DNA of 64,000 bases from Planctomycetaceae bacterium (GTDB lineage: Bacteria; Planctomycetota; Planctomycetia; Planctomycetales; Planctomycetaceae): positions 50,387 through 114,386 of the forward strand of contig JANSXP010000014.1 in assembly GCA_024742875.1 (NCBI GenBank), given 5' to 3'. Positions 18,811 to 28,317 of this stretch are shown here, in pieces. Both the position numbers and the translations under genes were made by a program. The notes under the pieces are model-generated. The model did no database searches, was not told the origin of the DNA, and saw only the letters and a program-made list of their open reading frames with translations. Numbering within the stretch: position 1 is the stretch's first letter; the number at the start of each line of letters is the position of its first letter.

Positions 18811-20129
18811 TGGCTGCTCTGGAAGTGCTGGCCGTCCTGACAGGGGGAATGCTGCTGTTTTGCCTGACGCTGCTGTGCTTCAGCCTGCGTGATTTTTCCC
18901 GCAGCCGGCTGGAAGACATCTGTCAGGAGAACGGCCAGCCGGAACGCTTCGGCGATATTCTGCAGTCTTATGAGCGGGCGCTGCTGCTGTCCGAACTGCA
19001 GTTGCTGCTATTCCTGCTGATTGCCACGTGGCTGGCCGCAGACAGCACCGTCTTTGGTGACATTTCCTTTCCTCAGGAGGCTTCCGCCGCCAGCGTCTCC
19101 ATGTGGCTGCTGCATGTGGCGGCCGTGCTGATCACGGTTGCCTTCGTGCTTGTTGTGCTGCCCTGGACGCTCTCTCGGGTGACGGGCGAAAAGTTCCTGT
19201 ATCGCACCTGGCCCGTCTATCGGTTCGCCTGTAATCTTTTTTCCCCCGTCTGGACGTTTGCCAGTCACCTGGACCGCATTGTGCACCGGATTTTCAGCCT
19301 GCCGGAACCGGATTCCGATGCGGCCGCAAGTCTGCTCACAGAAGAATTACTGACTGTTGTCGACGAAAGCCGACGGGAAGGCGTCATTCAATCCAATGCG
19401 TCCACAATGATTCATCGCGTGGTCGACCTGCAAACGGAAGATGTCGCCGCCATCATGACACCCCGGACGGACATGGTCACCATCGATGCGAACCTGCCCC
19501 TGAACGAAGCCTACGGGCAGATGCTGGAATGTGGTTTCTCCCGAGTGCCCGTGATTCGCGACGGCATCGACGACATCGTCGGCATTTTGTATTCCCGCGA
19601 TCTGCTGGCCTGCGCTCTGGACACCGAATCGCGGTCCAGCCGCACGACCGAAGAAATCGCCCGCGACGTGCTCTACGCTCCAGAGTCTCAGGGCATCGGC
19701 GATCTGCTGGAGTCGATGCGGGCCAGAAAGGTCCACATGGCCATCGTCGTGGACGAATACAGCGGGGTTTCCGGACTGGTCACACTGGAAGACATCCTGG
19801 AGGAAATCGTCGGTGACATCTCTGATGAGTACGACACCAACGAGGATGAACTGTGGAAAAAACACCACGCCGGAATCACCGAAGTGGACGCAAGATTCCA
19901 CCTGGATGACCTCAACGACGAGTTCCACTACGAATTTCCCGAGGATGAAGAGTACGACACCATCGGTGGATTTGTTTTGGCATGCTTTGGGCGAATCCCG
20001 GCCGTTGGTGATCAGCACCACTGGAAAGAACTGCGACTCACTGTCCTGGACGCCGACGAACGCCAGCTGAAGCGTGTGCAGATTGAGGACATGACCGACC
20101 CGGACGAAATCGCACAGCCGAAAAACTGA
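18810..20129 (+). CDS. CorC/HlyC-type CNNM-CBS membrane protein
   Basis: A 439-residue protein of the YbeX/CorC/HlyC group. The N-terminal part has about four hydrophobic segments (4-28, 52-72, 93-118 and a weaker one), a CNNM-like membrane region. A CBS pair follows at about 205-335 (IMTPRTDMVTID ... ARKVHMAIVVDEYSGVSGLVTLEDILEEIVGDI), then a CorC_HlyC transporter-associated domain (about 350-430: EYDTIGGFVLACFGRIP). The family is linked to Mg/Co efflux and, through the ybeZYX module, to ribosome maintenance. It is the last gene of the module and a hairpin with a U-run follows. Confidence 0.9.
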   Translation: MAALEVLAVLTGGMLLFCLTLLCFSLRDFSRSRLEDICQENGQPERFGDILQSYERALLLSELQLLLFLLIATWLAADSTVFGDISFPQEASAASVSMWLLHVAAVLITVAFVLVVLPWTLSRVTGEKFLYRTWPVYRFACNLFSPVWTFASHLDRIVHRIFSLPEPDSDAAASLLTEELLTVVDESRREGVIQSNASTMIHRVVDLQTEDVAAIMTPRTDMVTIDANLPLNEAYGQMLECGFSRVPVIRDGIDDIVGILYSRDLLACALDTESRSSRTTEEIARDVLYAPESQGIGDLLESMRARKVHMAIVVDEYSGVSGLVTLEDILEEIVGDISDEYDTNEDELWKKHHAGITEVDARFHLDDLNDEFHYEFPEDEEYDTIGGFVLACFGRIPAVGDQHHWKELRLTVLDADERQLKRVQIEDMTDPDEIAQPKN

Positions 20130-20209
20130 CAGGTCGATGGGAACGAACCGGCCATCCGGCAGGCAGGCTCTGGACGTTCGCCCAGCCAAACTTCGGCGAA
20201 CATTCCGGC

Positions 20210-20232
20210 AAAAACGCCTGAGGCGTATTTTT
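20210..20232 (+). terminator. Rho-independent terminator after the CorC-like gene
   Basis: A short hairpin, ACGCC-TGA-GGCGT, flanked by AAAA on the left and followed by TATTTTT on the right. It closes the phoH/7TM-HD/ybeY/CorC operon. Confidence 0.65.
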
Positions 20233-20333
20233 ACACGAAAAAGATGTCCGGTTTCGAGCGGCCGCTGCGATACCCCGCATGTGCAACAACATGCAACCAC
20301 TAGGGTGACCTTAGAAGGGAATCAGCGCCGCCA

Positions 20334-20618
20334 ATGTCAGGACAGCAAACGTCGGAACCGACTGCGCATTCAAGTCTCGCCTCAGACTCCCCCTCCGGCA
20401 GCGATGGCGGCTGGATTCGCCGCGCGACGCGTGTGATCGAACGGCATTCGCGATCCCGCTACTACGCCGATAGCGAATTACGTGACCGCATCAATCGGGC
20501 TCTGGCCGTCATGGATCAAACAACGCGATCGGAAACGGCCTTCGTGGATGATCAGCCCGTGAGCAGCACGCAGCGACTGGCGACTCGCATTGTCCGCCAG
20601 TTGGGTTTCAAAACGTAA
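20334..20618 (+). CDS. small hypothetical protein, 94 aa
   Basis: A soluble basic protein with a Ser/Thr-rich N-terminus (residues 1-25) and a helical C-terminal half containing ERHSRSRYYADSELRDRI and LATRIVRQLGF. AAGGGA precedes the ATG at a rather long distance. Its stop lies 11 bases inside the convergent glutaminyl-cyclase gene, a tail-to-tail overlap. I do not recognise a family. Base use looks like that of its neighbours. Confidence 0.55.
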   Translation: MSGQQTSEPTAHSSLASDSPSGSDGGWIRRATRVIERHSRSRYYADSELRDRINRALAVMDQTTRSETAFVDDQPVSSTQRLATRIVRQLGFKT

Positions 20619-21474
20619 TCTGCAGCATTGTCGGCCAGTCTTTGCCGGTGACAAACAGTCGCCTGCCTGCTTCATCCCACGCAATTCCATTAAGCGCCGC
20701 CTCGCGGTCGTTACGGACGGAGGCAGGTCGGAGTGCAGAGAGATCCAGCCAGCTGGTCACCTGACCGGTCGCCGGATCAACGCGGGCGATGCGATCCTGA
20801 TACCACACATTGGCGTAGATCTCGCCATTGATGTACTCAAGTTCGTTCAGGTCACTCACGCCCCGTCGTCCTTCGCGGACGTAGACTTTTTTGACCAGAC
20901 GAAACGTTTCCGGGTCGAGGAACCTCAGCGTCGGGCTGCCGTCACTGACGATCAGTGACTGCCCGTCATGCGTGATGCCCCAGCCCTCCTTGAGTCCACG
21001 ATCAATCTGGCGGTAGGCAACGGTGCCTGTCCGCCGAAACGTTTTGGCGTCGTAGGTGATGAGATATCCGTTACGCCACGTGAGCTGAATGATCCTGTCT
21101 TTCCAGACAGTGACCCCTTCACCAAACACATCGCCCGGCAAATCCACCTGAAACACGGGTTTTCCGCTTTCGATATCCACCAGACGCAGGCGGGACTCGC
21201 TGTACTGTCCCGTGCCTTCCAGCAGCCGCCCTTTGTGCACCACCAGTCCCTGGCAAAAAGCACCTCGGTCGTGCGGAAATGCCTTCACCAGTTTCACGGG
21301 GACCGTCGGTGCCCGCCCGCTCTGCCGCGACTGCCCGGCAAAAAAAGCTGCCCCCGCGGTTGCAGCGGTCACAGCCAGCACTGTGAGAGGCAGCAGAAAT
21401 CTGCGCACCGCGGACGGGCCGTCGACAGAGGACGGACGATCAAAAACGGGAGCGGTTTGCTGGTCAGAAGTCAT
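20608..21474 (-). CDS. glutaminyl-peptide cyclotransferase, membrane-anchored
   Basis: A 288-residue glutamine cyclotransferase of the plant/bacterial five-bladed propeller type. It converts N-terminal Gln of proteins to pyroglutamate. The N-terminus has one membrane span (residues 26-46), so the propeller faces the periplasm. Family blocks visible are QGLVVHKGRLLEGTGQYSES, GDVFGEGVTVW, IIQLTWRNG, GWGITHDG, LNELEYINGEIYANVW and LNGIAWDE near the end. The ATG giving MTSDQQTAP is chosen because a longer frame would run into the divergent gene on the other strand. Exported proteins with N-terminal Gln after signal cleavage would be natural substrates; this is inference. Confidence 0.88.
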   Translation of the reverse strand: MTSDQQTAPVFDRPSSVDGPSAVRRFLLPLTVLAVTAATAGAAFFAGQSRQSGRAPTVPVKLVKAFPHDRGAFCQGLVVHKGRLLEGTGQYSESRLRLVDIESGKPVFQVDLPGDVFGEGVTVWKDRIIQLTWRNGYLITYDAKTFRRTGTVAYRQIDRGLKEGWGITHDGQSLIVSDGSPTLRFLDPETFRLVKKVYVREGRRGVSDLNELEYINGEIYANVWYQDRIARVDPATGQVTSWLDLSALRPASVRNDREAALNGIAWDEAGRRLFVTGKDWPTMLQITF

Positions 21475-21661
21475 GAGCGGCCGTTCAGAAACGGGATGAA
21501 CGTGTTGCCGAATTCTACGACACTCGCAGTGCTGGGAAAACCCGATTCCTGAATCCATTTGGTCGCGACAACGGCCGTCATCGCCTAATATCCGCCACTG
21601 GAGCTGGACTGGCACTGTTTCCATTCCGTCGAATCCACTCTCTTTGAAAAAAGCACTCAGC

Positions 21662-22264
21662 ATGTCGGATCTCAGCGTTCAGGACCGCAAGAACGAACTC
21701 CGCAAACAGGCGCATGCCAATCGCAAGGCGCAGGAGAACAAGGACGAGCTCAGCCGGCGAATCGTGAATGCCTTCATGGCTCTGCCGGAGTTTGCGACAG
21801 CTGAGACGGTCATGTTTTACGTGGATGTTCGCAGCGAAGTCCGTACGCGTTTTGACCTGCCTGCAGCCATCGAATCGGGGCGAAAAATTGTCGTCCCGTG
21901 GTGCAACGACGATGGTGAACTGGAGCTGTTTCATCTGTCGAGCATGGAACAGCTGGAGATTGGCATGTACAAAATCCTGGAGCCGGCGGTCGCTTTGCGG
22001 AACGATCCACAGTATCAGGTGGGTGTGGAAGAACTGGATCTGATTATGGTGCCCGGCGTGGGATTTGACACCCGGGGCGCCCGGATGGGTCACGGCAAGG
22101 GGTACTACGACAAACTGCTGGAACACGCCCGCAAAGACACACCTCTGGTGGCTCTCGCGTTTGAGTGTCAGATGTTTGAGGACATTCCCGTGGCGGAACA
22201 CGACGTGTTCATGGACATGGTGATCACGGAAGATCGGATCTACCCGGGACAGGGGCGAGCATAA
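21662..22264 (+). CDS. 5-formyltetrahydrofolate cyclo-ligase
   Basis: A 200-residue enzyme that uses ATP to turn 5-formyl-THF into 5,10-methenyl-THF. The N-terminal helix (KNELRKQAHANRK) carries the nucleotide-contacting basic residues. The signature VPGVGFDTRGARMGHGKGYYDKLL, split here as VPGVGFD and MGHGKGYYD, is complete. The ATG giving MSDLSVQD is preferred over an upstream TTG. The gene stands 23 bases before ftr on the same strand. This places a folate salvage enzyme beside a tetrahydromethanopterin enzyme and points to a shared one-carbon theme. Confidence 0.92.
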   Translation: MSDLSVQDRKNELRKQAHANRKAQENKDELSRRIVNAFMALPEFATAETVMFYVDVRSEVRTRFDLPAAIESGRKIVVPWCNDDGELELFHLSSMEQLEIGMYKILEPAVALRNDPQYQVGVEELDLIMVPGVGFDTRGARMGHGKGYYDKLLEHARKDTPLVALAFECQMFEDIPVAEHDVFMDMVITEDRIYPGQGRA

Positions 22265-22287
22265 CCCGCGACAGCTGGACAGCACTG

Positions 22288-23235
22288 ATGACTGTTGAAA
22301 TCGAAGACACCTATGCAGAGGCCTTCCGCAGTCTGTATGTCGAGATCCTGATCACGGCGCGGGATCGTCAGTGGCTGGATCACGCCATCAACGCGGCCAC
22401 CGGTCACGCCTCTTCGTCGATCATGTGCGACTGCGAATCAGGGCTCGATCGCTACGTCGGCCCGGGGGGCGATGAGTCTTTCCAGACACCCGACGGTCGA
22501 CCAGGCGCGATTTGCCAGCTGCATGTCCCCCGGTTCTGGAAGCCTCGCGTAGAAAAGCTGGAGCAGGCCCTGCTGGCCCGGGTCAGTCAGAATGTTTTGA
22601 CTTGTCCGACGGCCCGTTGTTTTGCGCCAGAGCACGCGGCGTCTGAGAACTACTTCCGGCTCGGCCGAAAAGTGGCCTACTTTGGAGGGGGATTTGAACG
22701 CCTCGCTTCCCGACACGGTCGGGACGTCTGGCTGATCCCAACGATGGGTGGAGACTTTTACATTGATCGACGGTTCCCCTATCACGACGGGGTGATGGGC
22801 GGCAATTTGTGGTTCATGGCAGACTCTGTCGACGCCTCGCTTTCTGCAGCGGAGCGCGCGGTCGCCGCCTGCCAGGAGATTCCCGGCGTCATTACCCCGT
22901 TTCCCGGAGGAGTGGCTGCCAGCGGTTCCAAAGCCGGCAGCCGGTACAAGTTTCTGTTTGCCAGCACCAACGAGCGCTTCTGTCCCACGCTGCGGGATCA
23001 GCAGGACGTCACCACCGAACTGCCCGACGGCGTCGAAAGCGCCATGGAAATCATCATCAATGGCACGAGCCTGGAAGCGATATCTGCCGCCACGCAGGCC
23101 GCCATTTCGGCCGCCTCAGGAACACCGGGACTGGTGAAAATTTCTGCCGGCAATTACGGCGGACGGCTGGGCAAAAGCTGGGTTTGGCTCATTCCGGAAA
23201 ACCATCCGGTGGAGTCCACCACGCCGACCACTTGA
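22288..23235 (+). CDS. ftr: formylmethanofuran-tetrahydromethanopterin formyltransferase
   Basis: Ftr (FhcD in bacteria) moves the formyl group between methanofuran-type and tetrahydromethanopterin carriers. The 315-residue length is typical. Recognisable family blocks are DTYAEAFRSLYVEILITA near the start, GHASSSIMCDCESG, TPDGRPGA, and the late GGVAASGSKAGSRY and PEGVES-like PDGVESAMEIIING. Planctomycetes and methylotrophs are among the few bacteria with this archaeal-type pathway, so this gene is a strong lineage clue. The usual partners fhcA, fhcB, fhcC, mch and mtdB are not in the window. It is probably co-transcribed with the upstream cyclo-ligase. Confidence 0.93.
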   Translation: MTVEIEDTYAEAFRSLYVEILITARDRQWLDHAINAATGHASSSIMCDCESGLDRYVGPGGDESFQTPDGRPGAICQLHVPRFWKPRVEKLEQALLARVSQNVLTCPTARCFAPEHAASENYFRLGRKVAYFGGGFERLASRHGRDVWLIPTMGGDFYIDRRFPYHDGVMGGNLWFMADSVDASLSAAERAVAACQEIPGVITPFPGGVAASGSKAGSRYKFLFASTNERFCPTLRDQQDVTTELPDGVESAMEIIINGTSLEAISAATQAAISAASGTPGLVKISAGNYGGRLGKSWVWLIPENHPVESTTPTT

Positions 23236-23361
23236 GCGTTGATCGCCACATTTTGCAGCTTCCGCTGCAGTCGGTCCGATTAGGAGGACGACATTGAGTG
23301 TACCGGGGACCGCCGCCTGCAATCTGGCGTGTTCTGCGAACTGTTGCCCGAGTCGTTGCTC

Positions 23362-24126
23362 ATGAATCTCGCCGAATACCAAGTTCAGCTGAACTGCTAT
23401 GGCGGTCCCATGGACCTGCTGTTGTATCTGGTGAGGCGGCACGAGCTGGAAGTCACCGCCATTTCACTGGCCCGCGTGACCCGCGATTTTCAGGAGTTCC
23501 TCTCTGTTCTCGAGTTTCTTGATCTGGACCTGATTGGGGATTTTGTGGTCGTCGCCAGCACACTGCTGGAAATCAAAAGTCGCGAAGTGCTTCCCACGCC
23601 GGAAGTAGAAGTCGAAGACGACGAAGTGGAGGAGACCGGAGGCAATCTGGTCGGGCAGCTGCTGCAGTACAAAAAGTACAAGAACGCTTCACAAATGCTG
23701 GAAGAGCGGGCCTCCGAATGGCTGGAACGTTATCCGCGACTGAGTGACGATCGCCCCGATCTGAAGCGGGATCATGGGACGGACCGCATCCGGGAAGTGG
23801 AGCTTTGGGATTTGGTGTCGGCCCTGGCTCGCATTGTCAGAATGCCGGAAGTGGAGAAAGTCGACACCATTCGCATGGACGAAACGCCGATGTCTGTGTT
23901 CCAGGACCGAATCCGGGGGCGATTGAAACAGGAATCGCGCGTTCGTTTCAGCGAATTCTTTGACGGGGAATTTCTGCAGTCCCGCATCGTGGGCATCTTT
24001 CAGGCCACGCTGGAGCTGATTCGCCATGAAGCCTATCGGGCCGAACAACCCGTGATGTACGGCGACATCTGGATCCTGCCTCCTCAGGAGCAAACGACTG
24101 CTCCAGAGCCCGAACCCACGTCCTGA
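23362..24126 (+). CDS. scpA: segregation and condensation protein A
   Basis: ScpA is the kleisin of the bacterial SMC-ScpAB condensin. The 254-residue protein opens with the family signature FxGPLDLLLxL (here YGGPMDLLLYLVRRHELEV). The SMC-binding helix DFQEFLSVLEFLDLDLIGDFVVVAS follows, then the MKSREVLP-type block (LEIKSREVLPTPE). The winged-helix C-terminus is present (VRFSEFFDG ... IVGIFQATLELIR). The start at MNLAEYQVQL matches the family. scpB is not adjacent. It follows ftr by 126 bases and could share its transcript. Confidence 0.93.
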   Translation: MNLAEYQVQLNCYGGPMDLLLYLVRRHELEVTAISLARVTRDFQEFLSVLEFLDLDLIGDFVVVASTLLEIKSREVLPTPEVEVEDDEVEETGGNLVGQLLQYKKYKNASQMLEERASEWLERYPRLSDDRPDLKRDHGTDRIREVELWDLVSALARIVRMPEVEKVDTIRMDETPMSVFQDRIRGRLKQESRVRFSEFFDGEFLQSRIVGIFQATLELIRHEAYRAEQPVMYGDIWILPPQEQTTAPEPEPTS

Positions 24127-24289
24127 GCAGAACCGCCCCGTCCGTTGGGTGTCTGAGGGACGCCATTTTCCGGCCGCTGACACGTCCAGGCCCCCACTGC
24201 GGGACCGCGCACATCGATATTGATGCGGGTGGGCGGCTTCCTGTACATTTCTGCCGGTTCACACACTGGTTCAGTTAGGCAGGGAAGCC

Positions 24290-27200
24290 ATGACCCACCG
24301 TTCGGCAGCAAAAACGCTGTCTTCATTGCGGCCAATCGCTCAAAAATTCTGCATCACCGCAGCACTGTCTGTGGTTGTCGTGCAGCTCGTCCTCAACTGG
24401 CTGGTGGTGTGCGGCACCTCGTCGGCCTCGATTCTCGCGCTGCTGGGCGGGCTCGCGGGCGGCTTCGGCCTGACCGGGTTCGCCGAGCGACGATTGGCGG
24501 ACGTCAGTCGTTTTGCCTGGGCATCCGTGGGAGGCGGGCTGGCGATCCTGAGCGGACTCATCCCCTCTGCACTGGACTCGCTGCTCACACTGGGCACCAC
24601 ATCTGCAGCCTCCATGGGTTCCAGCGCAGGACTGGCGTTTGCTGTCCCGATGCTGCTTGCCACAGGAACGACACTGCTGGCCGGCTGCTGGTGGCGACTG
24701 CAGCTGTTTGACACCCCTCTGACGGCCCCGGTGTCGCTGGTTGCGATCGCCGCCGGATGCCTCGCGCCACTGGCAAACGTGATGCTCCTGTTTTCTTTGT
24801 CATGGCTCACAATTGGATTTGTCGTCGCGGCCACGGCATTGACGCTGTTTGGCAACTTCGCTCAGCGGCAGCCGAACACCGGGCGTCCGGAAAGCGGACT
24901 GCTGACTGCCACTCTGGTATCGCTGACCGCCCTGGCCGTGTTCGCACACGCTGCGCTGCGGTATGCCGGTTTTCTGTCCCCGGTCACTGTTCCCGTGCTT
25001 CTGCTGGCTGTGGCCGTCACGTGCCTGGTGCTGCCGCTGAGTCGACTGTCCTTCGTGCGGAATATGCTGCAGCGGCGCGAAGTCCCGTGGCTTGTGCTGG
25101 TGCTGATGTGCCTGCTGCCGGCCACGTTCGGAACGGTCGTAAACCTCAATCTCCAGTGGAACGCCAGTGTCAATTCCGCGTGGCAGATTCTGTTGCTGCG
25201 AGCCATGCTGCTGTCGAGTGGCTTTCTGATGGCCCTGGCTGCTGCGAGGCTCTTCGTTCTGCCGGCGTTTGAAGAAGGCAATCACGCGGTCACCCTGCTG
25301 ACCACGATCTTCCTGGGGCTGGCTGTCGGCGGCGTATTGCAGTCTGTCGGGATGTCGGTGGGCGTGCAGGTGATTGTGGCGCTGGCTGTTGCGATGCTGC
25401 CAGCTGTCTCCAGCCGACAGGTCGCCCCCGCCTGGACTGGCGGACTGCTGGCCGCTGGACTGTTGTGCGCGATGTTTGTCCGTATTGATTCCACAGTGAC
25501 CTCACAGAAGCTCTTCAGCGCCCGAACGGCCAGTGGATTGCGCAACGGCCTGAGTATGGATTTGGTGGAACAGTCTCACTGCACACGCCTGGTCGATGAC
25601 TTCGCGTCAGAGTCAGGCCATCTGACCATCTGGAAGACATCCGCCGACATGCTGGAAGTTCGCCGCGACGGAATTCCTGACGGACTGATCAGCACCAACG
25701 AATTGACCACACCACAGCCACTGGCCGAAGTCCTGACGACCGTGCTGCCGCTGACCATGCACCCACAGCCACGCGATGTGCTGTTGCTGTGCGACGACAC
25801 GGGAGTCGGTACGAGAGTCTGCTGTAACTTCCCGCTGGCCAGAATCGAATCGGTCCTGCTGGATGCGGGACTGACAGAATTTGCAGCCACGTTCGTGTGG
25901 AACAGCCTGACACCGTCTCCCCTTCAGGATGACCGCGTGGAGATTCGGCACGAGTCGGTCGCCACCGCCATCCGACGTGCGGCCGCCGGCACACGAAAAT
26001 TTGACGTGCTGATCGCCGCGTCTCCCAATCCGGTATCTCTGCTGTGTCAGCATCAACTGACTCAGGAGTTTTACAGCAATGTTCGAAATGCCTTGCGCAC
26101 AGACGGCGTTTTCTGCCAGCGAATCACCCAGCACGATCTGGGAGCCGCGCCCATCCATCGCCTGCTGTCGACGCTGTCCAGCGTTTTCCCCCGAGTGGTT
26201 GTCGTGCAGATGGCGCCCGGGGAAATGGCGCTTGTGGCAGGGGTGGCCGAAGACGGCCTGCTGGATGCCGGACTTCTGGGACGGATGCAGCGATCTCACG
26301 TGACGCGGGAACTGGCTCGATCGGGCTGGGACTGGTCTCAGCTTGCCGCGCTGCCTGTGGTCGACACACGCGATGAGCTGGGCATTTATGAGCACGCGCC
26401 GCCCACCGCCCCGCTGACCGCCGCATCATCCCACTTCGCATTGTCGCTGCCGCTGGAGTCCGCCCGCTGGGGCAACAAGGCGGGTGAGGTTCGCAGTCTT
26501 TTTGCCCCTCACCAACGGCGGCTGGCAGACGCAGCACCACGCACGGAGGTCTACAAGGAGTTTGCCAGGCGATACAGCGCTGTGGTACAGCAGATGGAAA
26601 TCGTGACCACGTTCTATGATCAGCCCTGGCCCTATCGGCAGTCGCTGAAGACCGAAATGAAGCGCAATCCACGGCCCGCCATTCAGAGCATCGGAGAAAA
26701 CGGCATTCGGCAGCGTGTTGACCCGCGCGATGAATACCGCAAGCACTATTTCGTCACGCTCGGCAGTGTGCTGCAGCAGGCCAAAGACGGCTTTACAGAT
26801 CCGCTGGCTCTGCGGGAACTAACGTCCTTCACGCACACTTATGAGCCGCTGATGACTTACTTTGCGCATCACGAGTTGATCCGCATCCACGAGGCCATTG
26901 GCCATCCCAGTCCCGCGGCGGAACTGCGACATCGGCTGCACACGGTGTTCTTTGCCGACGGACGCGACTATTCCATCGGTCAGGTCACTGCCGCCATGCA
27001 GCAGATTGTCGACGACCCGGAACTTCTCGCCAGCGAGGAAGCTCGCTTCGACCACCTGAATGCGATGCTGCAGGAACTGGTTCGTCGCTGGGAAGGTCGT
27101 CGGTCGTGGTCCCCACCATCAGCCCGACGAACACAGGCGGACATTGATCGCAGCATCAAGGTGGCCAACAAAGCGCTCGATATGATGGGAGACCTTGCTC

Positions 27201-27415
27201 CCAGCGTGAATATGTCACGCGCTCAGTTTCTGGCGCGTCGACGCTTCATTAACCGCACGCTCGTGGGCCCGCTCAGATCGTATTCCGAGCAGGTCCTCGC
27301 CCACCGCATCAAGACTGAACCTGCAACCGGCCCGCTGGACCTCAATACAGAAACAGTCCCCATGCTGCTGAGCGACGACGAAGAACCGTCCGCAGACGAC
27401 AGTTTGACAAACTAA
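24290..27415 (+). CDS. polytopic membrane protein with spermidine synthase-like domain
   Basis: A 1041-residue protein. Residues 20-400 hold about ten to twelve hydrophobic segments. Residues 480-720 resemble a spermidine synthase-type Rossmann domain, with the block FYSNVRNALRTDGVFCQRI typical of the family. The catalytic region appears degenerate: VLLLCDDTG (497-505) replaces the Gly-rich SAM-site loop, and FDVLIAASPNP (571-581) replaces the D-x-x-DP motif, so both acidic residues are lost. The last 300 residues are mostly helical and have no family I know. AGGGA precedes the ATG. It may be a membrane protein that has kept the fold but lost transferase activity. The role is unknown. Confidence 0.72.
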   Translation: MTHRSAAKTLSSLRPIAQKFCITAALSVVVVQLVLNWLVVCGTSSASILALLGGLAGGFGLTGFAERRLADVSRFAWASVGGGLAILSGLIPSALDSLLTLGTTSAASMGSSAGLAFAVPMLLATGTTLLAGCWWRLQLFDTPLTAPVSLVAIAAGCLAPLANVMLLFSLSWLTIGFVVAATALTLFGNFAQRQPNTGRPESGLLTATLVSLTALAVFAHAALRYAGFLSPVTVPVLLLAVAVTCLVLPLSRLSFVRNMLQRREVPWLVLVLMCLLPATFGTVVNLNLQWNASVNSAWQILLLRAMLLSSGFLMALAAARLFVLPAFEEGNHAVTLLTTIFLGLAVGGVLQSVGMSVGVQVIVALAVAMLPAVSSRQVAPAWTGGLLAAGLLCAMFVRIDSTVTSQKLFSARTASGLRNGLSMDLVEQSHCTRLVDDFASESGHLTIWKTSADMLEVRRDGIPDGLISTNELTTPQPLAEVLTTVLPLTMHPQPRDVLLLCDDTGVGTRVCCNFPLARIESVLLDAGLTEFAATFVWNSLTPSPLQDDRVEIRHESVATAIRRAAAGTRKFDVLIAASPNPVSLLCQHQLTQEFYSNVRNALRTDGVFCQRITQHDLGAAPIHRLLSTLSSVFPRVVVVQMAPGEMALVAGVAEDGLLDAGLLGRMQRSHVTRELARSGWDWSQLAALPVVDTRDELGIYEHAPPTAPLTAASSHFALSLPLESARWGNKAGEVRSLFAPHQRRLADAAPRTEVYKEFARRYSAVVQQMEIVTTFYDQPWPYRQSLKTEMKRNPRPAIQSIGENGIRQRVDPRDEYRKHYFVTLGSVLQQAKDGFTDPLALRELTSFTHTYEPLMTYFAHHELIRIHEAIGHPSPAAELRHRLHTVFFADGRDYSIGQVTAAMQQIVDDPELLASEEARFDHLNAMLQELVRRWEGRRSWSPPSARRTQADIDRSIKVANKALDMMGDLAPSVNMSRAQFLARRRFINRTLVGPLRSYSEQVLAHRIKTEPATGPLDLNTETVPMLLSDDEEPSADDSLTN

Positions 27416-27639
27416 CGGATTGTCGGCCGGGCACAGGTGACAGTCACGATGCACGCCGGGAGGTCTCAGCGACGATTGACTCGCGGGGCGCTGGCTCCAT
27501 GGCTCTATGGCTTCCCGGCTTCAGCGGGGGATGTGCAACCGGCGGCTGAAGCCCAGGCCCGTTGCGACCGTTCTTGCCGGGGGCAGCTGACAACTTTCAG
27601 CCTGGCAGCTGGCACACAACGGCTGCCATTTCTGGCGGA

Positions 27640-28032
27640 TCAGGCGTTCTTTTCGTGCAGGAATTGAACGGCTTCTTCGCGCGTTTCAAACGGCACCCAG
27701 AAGAAGTCCGTCTTTGTGTTCTCAAGCAGCATCAGGGTCTTCATCATTCCCTTCATGTGGTCGCTGAGATTACACAGCACCGCTTCGCCGCCATCGAGCC
27801 GGATCTTTTTGGCCAGGCGAATCAGAATGCCCACAAATGTTGAGCCAAAGTAGTTCAGCTGGCTGAAGTCAATCAGCAGATGCTTCACATGATCCTGTGT
27901 GATTTCACGGTACGTGTTGTTGTACGTGTCTCGAATATCGCTGTCGCGAACTTCGGTCACGTCACCCTGAGGCACGACGATGAGGATATTTTCACTTCGA
28001 TCGTAGTCGAAAACGCAAACCTGCTGCGACAT
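27640..28032 (-). CDS. STAS-domain protein (anti-sigma factor antagonist-like)
   Basis: A 130-residue single STAS domain. The segment HLLIDFSQLNYFGSTFVGILIRL matches the core of SpoIIAA-like proteins, with S64 at the usual phosphorylated position. The ATG giving MSQQVCVF is preferred because AAGGG lies 8 bases upstream; an earlier in-frame ATG has no such site. STAS proteins bind anti-sigma kinases and release sigma factors after dephosphorylation. No kinase or sigma gene is adjacent. It lies downstream of the HTH-EIIA regulator on the same strand, 285 bases away. Confidence 0.85.
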   Translation of the reverse strand: MSQQVCVFDYDRSENILIVVPQGDVTEVRDSDIRDTYNNTYREITQDHVKHLLIDFSQLNYFGSTFVGILIRLAKKIRLDGGEAVLCNLSDHMKGMMKTLMLLENTKTDFFWVPFETREEAVQFLHEKNA

Positions 28033-28317
28033 AGATGGGACCCTTGTCATTGCCATCTGATTCTTATCTAGCCTGGAAACGTGAAAAATCCGCCCACTTC
28101 CTACAGAATCTCACGGAAGCGGACGTGCGTCCAATTTGTTTCCAACAATCAACATAACGTCTGGTGACGATAGTCAACGGATGCGGAGCAAAAGACAGAG
28201 TTAACACGACCCGCAAAACCCCCACCTGTACACTGGTGGGGACACACCAACCTCACTGCGGTTGTCCGTGGCCGGCAGACAGAAGAATGTCTGTTCTCTC
28301 AGGAGGCGGCGGTGCGG

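Noticed and set aside
28220..28241. Hairpin CCCCACC / GGTGGGG downstream of the HTH-EIIA gene
   Set aside because: Stem of 7 bp without U-run; not enough to call a terminator.
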